A DNA stretch of 64,000 nucleotides from Lysinibacillus agricola (GCF_016638705.1 NZ_CP067341.1:4963501-5027500); one strand, 5' to 3'. Positions 18,045 to 26,201 are shown, counted from the first letter of the stretch. Numbers and translations: made by a program. The notes: generated from the sequence alone by a model not told the origin.

Positions 18045-18489
18045 TTAATGAATTAATGAAGCTCTTAAGTTGGTTACTCCGTTTTCTAAATAACCCTTTA
18101 AGCAGGTTAATGTATACACCCAACCTTCTTTTTGCCCCATCATTTTTGCTACTACTTCTGGATCATCTTCCTTTAGTCCTGATTCAACTACTTCAATAAT
18201 TGTATTTGAATCATCCTCTATAAATGTAATTGTAACCACCGTTCCCTCTCCATGTTCTTCTCCCCAAGTGAACACAATAGTCCTATTAACCTCGATATCA
18301 AGCACAGTAATAACACCCTTTGCATTGTACTCATCATATCTTAAAGCAATCTTTTTTCCTTTTTCCCATTTATCTGAACTACTTGAGAACCAAAAAAATT
18401 CCCTGATTTTTTTCTGGAGATACTATAGCTTCAAATACCTCATTGGCAGGCTTATGAATTTTTAATTTGGTCCTTACATGAGTATCCAT
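18045..18489 (-). pseudogene. SRPBCC/AHSA1-family protein, frameshifted
   Basis: Minus-strand coding begins at ATG 18489 (MDTHVRTKLKIHKPANEVF) with AGGAGG upstream and continues as a START/AHSA1-like fold to 18045 (TVVTITFIEDDSNTIIEVVE). The two parts are one base out of frame: the run of seven A residues (plus strand T7 at 18407-18413) shifts the frame to an early stop. With six A residues the text reads PEKIREFFWFSSSSDKWE, exactly family-like. The downstream open frame from a GTG at 18305 is the 3' half only. AHSA1-like proteins bind hydrophobic ligands. Either a recent pseudogene or a homopolymer error. Confidence 0.7.
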
Positions 18490-18642
18490 CATTTATCATC
18501 CTCCTTTTTTAATTAAACTTCCTCTAAATTTCCCCATTCAACACTTTTTAATTCGTTATTAGTAAGGTTACATTTTGAATATGTAGTGTAAAATAAGGTA
18601 CGATTCTCCAAAAACTAAAAGAGCTCTAGCAGCTTTAAGTTC

Positions 18643-18759
18643 TTAGATCGTACTTCCACATAGCTGTTTAATAGCAGCTTCATCAACAATTTCTTCCATT
18701 CGGCCTTTTCCGTGATAAAAGGGCATACTAACAATTATAGATTTATCACAAACGAACAT
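18643..18759 (-). other. Short coding-like frame of 38 codons, unrecognised
   Basis: An open frame with natural codon use (SMPFYHGKGRMEEIVDEAA) and an ATG at 18759, but without a ribosome site. It may be the tail of a lost gene. I do not recognise it. Confidence 0.2.
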
Positions 18760-18839
18760 TAACAAAAAGTATATAAAATGAATGGAACTTGATATAGTAT
18801 GTACTTAGGGAAAATTCAAATTGTTATGGTGGTGTGTAT

Positions 18840-19679
18840 ATGAAGAAGTACATTATAGATATTTTAATGATTATGATTGGGGCGCTGCTTTTTGCGCTTG
18901 CTGTAAACTTATTTGTTATTCCTAATGATTTAGGTGAAGGTGGCGTAACAGGTATAACAATTATCGCGTATTATCTGTTTGGATGGTCGCCAAGTATTGT
19001 GAGCTTTGGTCTAAACGCAGCTTTATTAGTAGTTGGCTATAAATTTTTAAGTAGGCAAACGACTATTTATACGATTATTGCAGTAACCCTCCATTCACTC
19101 TTTTTACATTTAACAGAATCGTGGTCGATTTCTTCAAATGAAATTATTGTGAATGCTATTTTTGCAGGGGTGTTTGCTGGAGTTGGTATAGGCTTAATTA
19201 TAAGAGTTGGTGGAACAACAGCAGGTTCAACAATCTTAGCTAGAATGACGAACAAATATTTAGGCTGGAGTATTAGTTACGGTTTATTGTTTTTTGATTT
19301 AATTGTTGCTTTTTCATCTTACTTTATTATCGGAGCAGAAGCATTAATGCTTACTGTCATTATGCTTTATGTCGGAACGAAGGTGATGGAGTTTGTTATT
19401 GAAGGTGTAAATCCCAAAAAGGCAGTTACGATTATTTCGAAAAAACCAGAAGAGATTGCCAGTCATGTGAATGGTTTTATGAATCGAGGCGTGACGGTCC
19501 TATCAGGCCATGGCTATTATACGAAGGAACAAAAAGAAATTCTGTATATTGTCATTAGTAAACAGGAAGTTGTAAAACTAAAGAAAATCGTCAAAGAAAT
19601 AGACGCGGATGCCTTTATTGCTATTCACGATGTAAGAGATGTATTCGGCCATGGATTTATTGAATTATCTAAGGCTTAA
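18840..19679 (+). CDS. YitT family membrane protein (DUF161 plus DUF2179)
   Basis: 279 residues: five to six N-terminal membrane segments (about 7-170, including NLFVIPNDLGEGGVTGI and VGGTTAGSTILARM, typical of DUF161) and a cytosolic C-terminal DUF2179 domain (ISKKPEEIASHVNGFMNRGV, HDVRDVFGHGFIE). The family is widespread in Firmicutes and its transport substrate is not established. The ATG at 18840 follows GGTGGTG by five bases; a GTG at 18834 is less likely. Single gene with a long terminator hairpin. Confidence 0.85.
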   Translation: MKKYIIDILMIMIGALLFALAVNLFVIPNDLGEGGVTGITIIAYYLFGWSPSIVSFGLNAALLVVGYKFLSRQTTIYTIIAVTLHSLFLHLTESWSISSNEIIVNAIFAGVFAGVGIGLIIRVGGTTAGSTILARMTNKYLGWSISYGLLFFDLIVAFSSYFIIGAEALMLTVIMLYVGTKVMEFVIEGVNPKKAVTIISKKPEEIASHVNGFMNRGVTVLSGHGYYTKEQKEILYIVISKQEVVKLKKIVKEIDADAFIAIHDVRDVFGHGFIELSKA

Positions 19680-19692
19680 TTAAACAATTGAG

Positions 19693-19749
19693 AAAACACC
19701 TTTTGTTGGAAATGGGTTTAATCCCATATCAACATTAAAGGTGTTTTTT
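19693..19749 (+). terminator. Terminator after the YitT gene
   Basis: AAAACACCTTT pairs with AAAGGTGTTTT, with an inner hairpin ATGGG/CCCAT, followed by a T run. Confidence 0.65.
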
Positions 19750-19798
19750 TATTGAACTTTTAGCTACTCATACTTCAATGATCCCCATTTCACCTAAC

Positions 19799-20695
19799 CT
19801 ATAAGGAAGTTTCAATAATCTTATCTAAAAGTTGTGTATAAGACATTCCTGCCGAGGATGCGCTTTTTGGGAGTAAGCTGTTTTTTGTCATCCCTGGCAA
19901 CGTGTTAACCTCCATGACATATGGGATTCCATCCTTGAGCATCATATCGATTCGGGCATAAACACTACACTTTAATGCTTTATAGCAACCTTTTGCTGCT
20001 TCGGCAACTCGTTCATGTACAGCAGGTGGAAGTTCTATAATCTCCTCTATCGTAGCAGCATCCTCATATTTTGCCTTATAGTCAAAGAACTGCGCTGTAT
20101 GGCGAATCGAAATAATCGGTAATAGCTCCCCGTTCAAAATGGAGCATGTTATTTCTTCACCTTTTATATATTTCTCAATAATGATTTCAGAATCCCATTT
20201 GAATACTTCCGCAACCGATGTTAGTAAGGCATCTTTATCATAAACTATTTTTACTCCAACACTTGAGCCACCCGAATTTGGTTTTACTACTAACGGGTAT
20301 CCCATTTTGTCTAAATCCTCTAATTGAAGCTCCTCGCCATTCGAAAAATGTAGCCAATCTGGTGTTTCGATGTCCTCATAACGTAGAATTTTTTTCGAAA
20401 CATTTTTATCCATACAAATACTGCTTGAAAGTATACCACTACCTGTATATGGAACACCCATAGTCTCTAGTACACCTTGAATCGTGCCATCCTCTCCAAA
20501 CTTGCCATGTAGTGCTAATAACGCAATATCGATATCTTTTACCTTTTCAAAAAGCTCTGCCGTATTATTTTCATTTAGTTTAATAGCTACCGCTTCGTAT
20601 TTACCCTTATCTAAATGAGCAATCATTTCTTCCCCTGTCATAATAGAGACCTGCTTTTCCGAAGAAACGCCCCCCATAATAACGCCAACTTTCAT
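19799..20695 (-). CDS. ddl: D-alanine--D-alanine ligase
   Basis: 298 residues, an ATP-grasp enzyme that joins two D-alanines for peptidoglycan. Visible hallmarks: N-terminal VGVIMGGVSSEKQVS, LHGKFGEDGTIQGVLE, the glycine-rich loop VVKPNSGGSSVGVKI, and the metal-binding C-terminus VMEVNTLPGMTKNSLLPKSA. The ATG at 20695 was chosen; its ribosome site GGGGAG lies inside the end of the upstream regulator gene, and the frame open to 20716 lacks one. The overlap with a MocR-type regulator implies an operon in which ddl is controlled by that regulator, as with DdlR of Brevibacillus. This may be a second, regulated ligase; a main ddl elsewhere cannot be excluded. Confidence 0.88.
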   Translation of the reverse strand: MKVGVIMGGVSSEKQVSIMTGEEMIAHLDKGKYEAVAIKLNENNTAELFEKVKDIDIALLALHGKFGEDGTIQGVLETMGVPYTGSGILSSSICMDKNVSKKILRYEDIETPDWLHFSNGEELQLEDLDKMGYPLVVKPNSGGSSVGVKIVYDKDALLTSVAEVFKWDSEIIIEKYIKGEEITCSILNGELLPIISIRHTAQFFDYKAKYEDAATIEEIIELPPAVHERVAEAAKGCYKALKCSVYARIDMMLKDGIPYVMEVNTLPGMTKNSLLPKSASSAGMSYTQLLDKIIETSL

Positions 20696-20699
20696 AATT

Positions 20700-22148
20700 T
20701 CAACTCCCCATTTCATTTTTCAAGGTATCACCAATAATCTTAATACCGCGCACAATATCCTCTTCTTTTAGTCGAGAAAATCCTAATCGAAATGTGTTAC
20801 TGCCTTCGCCATTGCTGTAAAAAACATCCCCAGGATAAAAAACAACTCCTCTTTGATAACACTTTTCCAAAAGCGTACGAGCATTAATTCCTTCTTCTAG
20901 CTCAATAAAGAGATGGAGTCCCCCATCACCGGTCATTCTTTTAAAAGGAATGTATTGCTTGCAAGCTTGACGAGCTAGTTCATATTTTTTCTTATAGACG
21001 GATCTAGCCTTTTTCAAATATTTTTCAAAATACCCGTCCTGCAAATATTGATAAAGCACAGCCTGATCTAGTGTTGATGTATGAATAGTACGTGCTCTTT
21101 TCAAACTTTCCAAACAGTCGATGAGCTCCTTATCTGCTAATATCCACCCAACGCGTAAGCCAGGAAAAAGAATTTTTGAAAAGCTACTAATATAAATAAC
21201 ATTGTTACCCGCACCGATAAAAGTCATTAACGGCGCTAAATGGGAGCCTGAATAACGTAATTCCTCATTAAAGCCATCTTCCACAATCGGAATTTGATAT
21301 TTTGAAAAAAGCTTAATAATGTCAGCTCTTTTTTCAGAGGATGTAACAATGCCAGTTGGATTATGATAAGACGGGATTAAATAGGCAAAATCAAATTCCT
21401 TTTCCGATAAACTTTTCTCAACTTGTTCAATATCGATACCGTCATCTTTCATGTCGATTCCGTGGATATCAAATCCATGTAAGCGAAAAAGCTTTAATGC
21501 AGCATGATGAGTAGGATTTTCGCAAATAACACGTCCGGATTTTTTAGCTAAGGAAGATAATAAAATATCCAATCCTTCGGTAAAGCCATTCGTGATCAAA
21601 ATATCCTTATTGGAAATATCTATACCTTTCCTTTCCATATAGTGAAGAAGGTAATCGATTAAAGGTTTATAGCCCTTTGCGTATCCGTAATTCAAAACGA
21701 TATCTCCTTCAAGGGACATACGGGTCAGAAAGGCTCTTTTAAAATTTTCCACATCAAAAAGCTTTTCTTCGGGGGCTACACTATTGAAGGAAATCATGCC
21801 TTTTTCCCAGTGAATGTCTTGCTTCATTAAATCTAATTCATCAGCTAACAAGGTAACGTTATTAAGCCTTTCCTTCCAATTAAATTCGATGGATGCAGCT
21901 TTCAACGTTTCGACTTTCCCGACAAAATTCCCCTTTCCTTTCACTGCATAGATGATGCCCTCTTGCTCTAAATCTGCATATGCATTCAGTATCGTATTTC
22001 TACTGACCGATAATAATTTACTAAGTTCACGGGTAGATGGAAGCTTCTGATGCTCCAGCAAGTGTCCCTTCATAATCATTTCTTGCAAATAATCTTTTAT
22101 TTGAATATAAACTGGACGATTATTTAAAAGCTTAAAATCATTAAACAC
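20700..22148 (-). CDS. MocR/GabR-type regulator with aminotransferase domain (DdlR-like)
   Basis: 482 residues: GntR winged helix at 1-75 (LPSTRELSKLLSVSRNTILN, DLEQEGIIYAVKGKG) joined to a class I aminotransferase fold (GLDILLSSLAKKSGRV, SYHNPTGIVTSSEKR, PLP lysine in SSFSKILFPGLRVGW). MocR regulators bind PLP plus an amino acid to switch transcription. The stop codon lies 5 bases from the ddl start, so a role in sensing D-alanine supply for cell-wall synthesis is a fair inference. GTG at 22148 follows GGGGG. Substrate and operator are not proven. Confidence 0.87.
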   Translation of the reverse strand: MFNDFKLLNNRPVYIQIKDYLQEMIMKGHLLEHQKLPSTRELSKLLSVSRNTILNAYADLEQEGIIYAVKGKGNFVGKVETLKAASIEFNWKERLNNVTLLADELDLMKQDIHWEKGMISFNSVAPEEKLFDVENFKRAFLTRMSLEGDIVLNYGYAKGYKPLIDYLLHYMERKGIDISNKDILITNGFTEGLDILLSSLAKKSGRVICENPTHHAALKLFRLHGFDIHGIDMKDDGIDIEQVEKSLSEKEFDFAYLIPSYHNPTGIVTSSEKRADIIKLFSKYQIPIVEDGFNEELRYSGSHLAPLMTFIGAGNNVIYISSFSKILFPGLRVGWILADKELIDCLESLKRARTIHTSTLDQAVLYQYLQDGYFEKYLKKARSVYKKKYELARQACKQYIPFKRMTGDGGLHLFIELEEGINARTLLEKCYQRGVVFYPGDVFYSNGEGSNTFRLGFSRLKEEDIVRGIKIIGDTLKNEMGS

Positions 22149-22299
22149 TTCCTTGACCCCCTTACTTTATTTTTGCATAACTTCACTAACCTCAAAAGGT
22201 CCACAGTATATGTATTTTCCCTTCATAGTGGTATGGTTTCTAGCTACCCAAAAATGCAACCCTTCAAAATGAAGAATTGCACCTATTATATGCTAATGA

Positions 22300-23169
22300 C
22301 TATTTTAATTCTTGATCATGAATCGTTGTATATTTAATAAATTCTGATTGAATTCTTTCTAAATATTCATCATCTTCATATAGTCCTATGAGTTGAAAGG
22401 CTTTCTCCAAGAAAATTGTTGAGTCATTGTAACCAAGATGGAAATGACAAATAGCTTTTCTTGAAAAATGTAGAGCTAGTATATGGTAATTCATTTTTCT
22501 TTTATACTGACTTAATGAATCATTAATAATAGAAAGGGCTGTAGAATAGTCTTCGCTCATTATTACTAACAGTGACAAATTAATATTAAACGCAGATTTT
22601 AATAAATCTGTATCTCTAAAACTATTATATTTGTTTAATCTTTTTAAGACATTTTGTGTAAATTCTATTGCTATATCTGTTGGAAATAGAAATAAAACCG
22701 TGTTGATCAAACGAATATCACTTAAATACCACTGATCATATTTTGAAATACGCTCCCAAATGGGCTTAATAATCTCTTTTGCTTCATTAAAATTTTCCTG
22801 ATTTAATTGTATGAGCGCTTCACAAATAAGTCGAATCTCTTTAATCTCTAAATCATTTTCAATTTGTAAATATTCAGCTGTTTTAACTTTTAAAAGGGTT
22901 AGTTTTTCTATATCATTATGATTTAGAAAAAAAAATTGTTGTACAATATCTTTTTTCTTTCGGTAAATACGCTCATTATGAATATATTCAAATTCTTCTA
23001 GGGAAATATTTAATTTATTTAATAATTTTATATATTTTTCAACGTCTATATCAATTCTACCTGCCTCATATTTTGAATATGTACTTTGAGATATAATCCC
23101 TTTTGACAGGATTAGTTGACTAAACCCTTTATTTTTTCGAATCTCTTTTAAAGTTCTTCCTCTATTCAT
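22300..23169 (-). CDS. Rgg/GadR/MutR-type XRE regulator (RRNPP peptide-sensor candidate)
   Basis: 289 residues: N-terminal XRE helix-turn-helix (GRTLKEIRKNKGFSQLILSK, GIISQSTYSKYEAGR) followed by about 220 residues of amphipathic helices arranged as TPR-like pairs, the architecture of Rgg/PlcR-group (RRNPP) regulators that bind imported peptide pheromones. ATG at 23169 has GAGGTG six bases upstream; the GTG at 23178 overlaps that site. Divergently placed about 440 bases away is a 16-codon hydrophobic peptide gene, the typical SHP partner. A shared motif (ATATT ... AGAATAYTTCG) lies upstream of both. I am confident of the family, less of the peptide pairing. Confidence 0.82.
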   Translation of the reverse strand: MNRGRTLKEIRKNKGFSQLILSKGIISQSTYSKYEAGRIDIDVEKYIKLLNKLNISLEEFEYIHNERIYRKKKDIVQQFFFLNHNDIEKLTLLKVKTAEYLQIENDLEIKEIRLICEALIQLNQENFNEAKEIIKPIWERISKYDQWYLSDIRLINTVLFLFPTDIAIEFTQNVLKRLNKYNSFRDTDLLKSAFNINLSLLVIMSEDYSTALSIINDSLSQYKRKMNYHILALHFSRKAICHFHLGYNDSTIFLEKAFQLIGLYEDDEYLERIQSEFIKYTTIHDQELK

Positions 23170-23183
23170 AATATTCACCTCGC

Positions 23184-23210
23184 ATAATATTGTATATGTA
23201 GAATACTTCG
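23184..23210. promoter_or_regulatory. Candidate Rgg operator, copy 1
   Basis: ATAATATTGTATATG-TAGAATACTTCG just upstream of the rgg start aligns with the perfect palindrome at 23535-23556 upstream of the peptide gene (ATATT, spacer, AGAATAYTTCG). Confidence 0.4.
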
Positions 23211-23250
23211 GAGCATTTTAGTATTTATCCTTTATATCTAACGAAAAAAC

Positions 23251-23292
23251 ATTAATTTATTATCATTTATCTGGATTATTGTAGCAATATGA
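23251..23292 (+). pseudogene. Decayed second copy of the SHP-like peptide gene
   Basis: Reads INLLSFIWIIVAI then TGA, clearly homologous to the intact peptide at 23612 (MNLLSILSFIWIIVGV) but with ATT in place of ATG, a three-codon deletion and no ribosome site. The bases after it (ACTTAAGAAAATCAATATTA) also match the start of the gene following the intact peptide, so a larger unit was duplicated. Confidence 0.6.
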
Positions 23293-23351
23293 TGACTTAA
23301 GAAAATCAATATTAGCCTCCCATTCATACAACGTAAAGTTATTCAATCTTC

Positions 23352-23383
23352 AACTCAATTTCAAGTTTGAAATCGAGTTTTTT
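23352..23383 (+). terminator. Terminator behind the decayed peptide copy
   Basis: AACTCAATTTC pairs with GAAATCGAGTT (one mismatch) and is followed by T residues. Confidence 0.6.
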
Positions 23384-23451
23384 CTTATATGGTTTTGAAA
23401 TATAAATGCTTAGCGATTGTTTAGATTTTGTACTTGTTAGTGAGCTTGTAT

Positions 23452-23535
23452 TATATTTTTATTCAGAATTTGAAAATATACTTTGAGATACAATTTTAAA
23501 TAGTTTTCTCGCTACCCTAATCCATTCACCCCCTA
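23452..23535 (-). pseudogene. Remnant of a second rgg gene
   Basis: Minus strand reads KIVSQSIFSNSE then a stop, matching GIISQSTYSKYE of the intact regulator; at DNA level ACTTTGAGATA is shared between 23484-23494 and 23085-23095. A GGGGTGAAT ribosome-like site precedes it, as in the intact gene. Most of the gene is missing, so only the helix-turn-helix vestige survives. Confidence 0.5.
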
Positions 23536-23556
23536 AATATTCTTTTCAGAATATTT
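23535..23556. promoter_or_regulatory. Palindrome upstream of the SHP-like gene (candidate Rgg box)
   Basis: AAATATTCT-TTTC-AGAATATTT is a perfect 9-bp inverted repeat with a 4-base centre, 55 bases upstream of the peptide start codon and adjoining the rgg remnant. Its right half recurs upstream of the intact rgg gene. Confidence 0.45.
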
Positions 23557-23611
23557 CGTTAAATTATAACATTTTTCGTTTATATTTAAGAAAAAGGGAG
23601 GTGAAACAAAT

Positions 23612-23662
23612 ATGAATTTATTATCAATTCTATCTTTCATCTGGATAATTGTAGGGGTGTGA
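23612..23662 (+). CDS. SHP-like short hydrophobic peptide, candidate pheromone
   Basis: A 16-codon gene, MNLLSILSFIWIIVGV, with one of the best ribosome sites in the window (AAGGGAGGTGA, eight bases before ATG). Streptococcal SHP pheromones are similarly short, hydrophobic, encoded next to and divergent from an Rgg gene, and often end in IIVGG-like residues; after export and trimming they re-enter the cell and bind Rgg. Here the C-terminal WIIVGV would be the mature signal. It lacks the N-terminal lysines usual in SHPs. Its stop is 4 bases before the next ATG, so it heads an operon with two exported proteins. A decayed homologue lies 360 bases upstream. Role is inferred. Confidence 0.6.
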   Translation: MNLLSILSFIWIIVGV

Positions 23663-23666
23663 TTAC

Positions 23667-24278
23667 ATGAGAAAAACAATATTAACTCTCACTATCGCAG
23701 TAGTATTTTTAATATCCCTTGTAATTTATTATTCAAAATCAGATGCTGATGGAAGTTCAAATAATGATTCCATCGATGAAGAATTTGATTTTTCTAGTTT
23801 TAATAAAATCAATGAGAAAATTACTGATGAATTTACTTTTCCAGGTTATGAGGAAATATTAGGTGAAAAAGGGGATATTGTCGTTGTACCAGTTAGTATT
23901 ACAGGTAAAGATGAAAGCTTAGGTAAACAAGGCCTCTATCAAAGAAATAAAAAGTATGTTTATAAAAATCCAGAAAAAGGTGTAGTTATAATTTTAAGTA
24001 TTAGCGCGGCTGCAAGTAAATCCAACAATACATGGGAACACAGTATTTATTATACAGAGGATTTATTTAATCCTCAAAGTGGTGATTTATCTAAAACTTA
24101 TCATGATAATTATCCTTCATCAGAGGTAGCACAGTACAGTTTTTTGGGTAATGGTTATGCAATATCCGTACTTGGTATCTCTAATAACTTAACAAATCAA
24201 GAAGTTTTTACATTGAGTGAAACAGCTAAATTTGTAGATGCCTTAAGTCCTATTACGGATACACCATATTCTAAATAA
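23667..24278 (+). CDS. Membrane-anchored extracellular protein of the peptide operon, unknown family
   Basis: 203 residues: one N-terminal hydrophobic helix (residues 4-22, MRKTILTLTIAVVFLISLV) with no lipobox cysteine, an acidic linker (DADGSSNNDSIDEEFDF), then a soluble domain of mixed strands outside the cell. I do not recognise the domain. Translation is coupled to the SHP-like peptide: its ribosome site (AGGGGTG) lies inside the peptide gene. A vestige of the same gene start follows the decayed peptide copy at 23.29 kb. It is likely an output of the peptide-Rgg circuit, co-transcribed with the secreted protein that follows 19 bases later. Confidence 0.65.
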   Translation: MRKTILTLTIAVVFLISLVIYYSKSDADGSSNNDSIDEEFDFSSFNKINEKITDEFTFPGYEEILGEKGDIVVVPVSITGKDESLGKQGLYQRNKKYVYKNPEKGVVIILSISAAASKSNNTWEHSIYYTEDLFNPQSGDLSKTYHDNYPSSEVAQYSFLGNGYAISVLGISNNLTNQEVFTLSETAKFVDALSPITDTPYSK

Positions 24279-24315
24279 TTTACTGTAAATTATTAATTTG
24301 GAAGGAGAGAGATTT

Positions 24316-24801
24316 ATGAAACTTAATAAGGTATTATCTTTAATGATTGTAGGAGCAATATTAGGTATTGGTGGAGTTAGTGTTTATGCAAATGCTGATA
24401 CTGATGCTGTACAGGGCGATGCTATTGAATCAAATGCAGATGCTATTGAACCAGATGCTGTACAGAGCGATGCTATTGAAAACATTCAAGTAAGATCACA
24501 AAATTTGGTTATTTCTGACGTGAATATCAGTCAAAGTAATGGTACTTATGAAAGAACTTGGTCACAACCAAAAGGTTGGAAGTATTATAGATTTTATGTT
24601 AAAAATGCTACAGGGACAAAGGTGAAAGTTCAAATTCAACAGAATGGTTACACTCAAGATTATAATTTATCTGCTAATGCATCTAACGTATGGACTCAAT
24701 CAGCAGCTGTTGCTGGTGATCATAAAATAATAGTATCAACATCTGATGGTAGAAAATTTAAAGGTGATGTTTCTGTCAGATTAGCTGATGCTCCTTTTTA
24801 G
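24316..24801 (+). CDS. Secreted protein with DA[VI]-repeat pro-region
   Basis: 161 residues. A clear signal peptide (KLNKVLSLMIVGAILGIGG, cleavage after YANA) is followed by an acidic repeat segment, DTDAVQGDAIESNADAIEP then DAVQSDAIE, encoded by near-identical DNA units, and then a beta-rich domain of about 100 residues (SDVNISQSNGTYERTWSQ through VSVRLADAPF). No known domain recognised. ATG at 24316 follows GGAAGGAGAG; the frame open from 24298 lacks a ribosome site. It is the last gene of the SHP-like operon and ends at a terminator. The acidic repeats may be a pro-region or linker. Confidence 0.65.
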   Translation: MKLNKVLSLMIVGAILGIGGVSVYANADTDAVQGDAIESNADAIEPDAVQSDAIENIQVRSQNLVISDVNISQSNGTYERTWSQPKGWKYYRFYVKNATGTKVKVQIQQNGYTQDYNLSANASNVWTQSAAVAGDHKIIVSTSDGRKFKGDVSVRLADAPF

Positions 24802-24827
24802 CTTCACAACCTTTAACAGTATGATAT

Positions 24828-24872
24828 AAAAACTGCGTCATAACTCATATTCTTAAGTTACGAGCAGTTTTT
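24828..24872 (+). terminator. Terminator of the SHP-like operon
   Basis: AAAAACTGC pairs with GCAGTTTTT with further inner pairing (ATAACT/AGTTA), ending in T residues. Confidence 0.7.
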
Positions 24873-24975
24873 AATTTTCAATACAAACTATTTCACTTGT
24901 GTTACCATCCCTTCTTTTTACCCGGTGAGTACTAGAGGAATGGTGATACATGTACCTAACCTCAAAGCCTTTTAT

Positions 24976-25488
24976 TCACAACATCTTAGCTTTTTGAATA
25001 ATCATTTGGATAAAAGGCTCTTTTTCCTTTGTATATGTCGATCGATCGAATCGATATTTAGACGCTAATTGATTTTTTAATACCGCATATTCATTTGCTG
25101 CTTGGGGATATGATCTAAGGTAATCACGGAAAAGTAATTTTTCAGTCCATTCATTACTGTTGTATTCACAAATATGTAAATGGATTGTTCCCTGCCCCCA
25201 CAATCCCTTTCTAAAAAATTTTCTATCCTTAAACTTTATTTTCGGAACATATTCATAGTCAATTTCCCTTAAAGCATCTATGAAGCTCGGCACTTCATCT
25301 AAACTCTGTACACCAACAAGAATATCAATAATTGGTTTCGCTTTTAGTCTCTTTATCGATGTACTTCCGATATGCTCAATACGAATAGCACTATCACCTA
25401 AAGCTTTTTCAATTCCTTTTTGTTCAACTTCATATTGTTGTTCCCAATTTGGATTATATTCGGAAAGTTGAACCTTAATCTTCCTCAT
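24976..25488 (-). CDS. GrpB family protein (nucleotidyltransferase-like)
   Basis: 170 residues of the GrpB/UPF0157 family: LSEYNPNWEQQYEVE, the nucleotidyltransferase-like RIEHIGSTSIKRLKAKPIID then ILVGV, and HLHICEYNSNEW. The family shares a fold with nucleotidyltransferases; despite its name it is unrelated to GrpE and its reaction is unproven. ATG at 25488 has GGAGAG upstream. It follows a broken methyltransferase gene with a 12-base gap, so the two were an operon. Confidence 0.82.
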   Translation of the reverse strand: MRKIKVQLSEYNPNWEQQYEVEQKGIEKALGDSAIRIEHIGSTSIKRLKAKPIIDILVGVQSLDEVPSFIDALREIDYEYVPKIKFKDRKFFRKGLWGQGTIHLHICEYNSNEWTEKLLFRDYLRSYPQAANEYAVLKNQLASKYRFDRSTYTKEKEPFIQMIIQKAKML

Positions 25489-25500
25489 TAGCTTCTCTCC

Positions 25501-26201
25501 TCATAAATTCTTTTTAAATAAACCTACTAAAAATCCTTCTAAACCGAAAAACTGCTCTTCATCAGACATGGCTATCATTTTCCGTATTTCAATTTCTTCA
25601 AATGATTGAAACACTTCTTTTAGTTGATTTTTTGTATACCCTAGTCCGCCTTCTAAGCTACGTTTTATATAAACTTCTTCATCTGAAATGGCAGAACCAC
25701 CATATACACCATGTTCCTCAAATGTGCATAAAGCGAAGTAACCATTAGGCTTTAATAATTTATGAATCATTTCAATATACGTCACAAGACGATGAGGGGC
25801 TATGTAGTGAAAACAGCCTGAATCATATACAAAATCAAAGCTCTCTTCTTGTAAATTCAACTCAAAAATATTGGCACAAATTAATTCTACACTTACGTTT
25901 GCTTCATCAACCCTTTTTTGCGCCCATTGCAATGCTTTATCCGATAAATCGACACCAACAACTGAACAACCTTGTTTTGCTAAGTAAATGGCATTTCGCC
26001 CTGCACCACAACCTAGCTCCAAAACCTTATTTGGACGGATCGTCTTTTTTTCAAAATAGCTTACTAAATTTCCATCAGGCTTATTAACAAAAAAGGTACC
26101 TTTTTGAATGTTTGATCATAAAATTCATTCCAAAATTTCTGTGGTTCACATAATAAATTATCTAATACAACTAGCAATTGTTCATTTGAATTGACTAACA
26201 T
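25501..26201 (-). pseudogene. Class I SAM-dependent methyltransferase, frameshifted
   Basis: The 3' three quarters read a standard SAM methyltransferase: VLELGCGAGRNAIYLAKQG (motif I), VVGVDLSDKAL, DFVYDSGCFHYIAP. The true start is ATG 26201 behind GGGGGG, giving MLVNSNEQLLVVLDNLLCEP and FWNEFYDQTFKKVPF. The two parts are one base out of frame: the run of six A residues at 26089-26094 should be seven to give PFFVNKPDGN. As written, translation stops early. A TTG at 26022 could restart but would lack the N-terminal helix. Pseudogene or homopolymer error; no clue to substrate. Confidence 0.72.
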
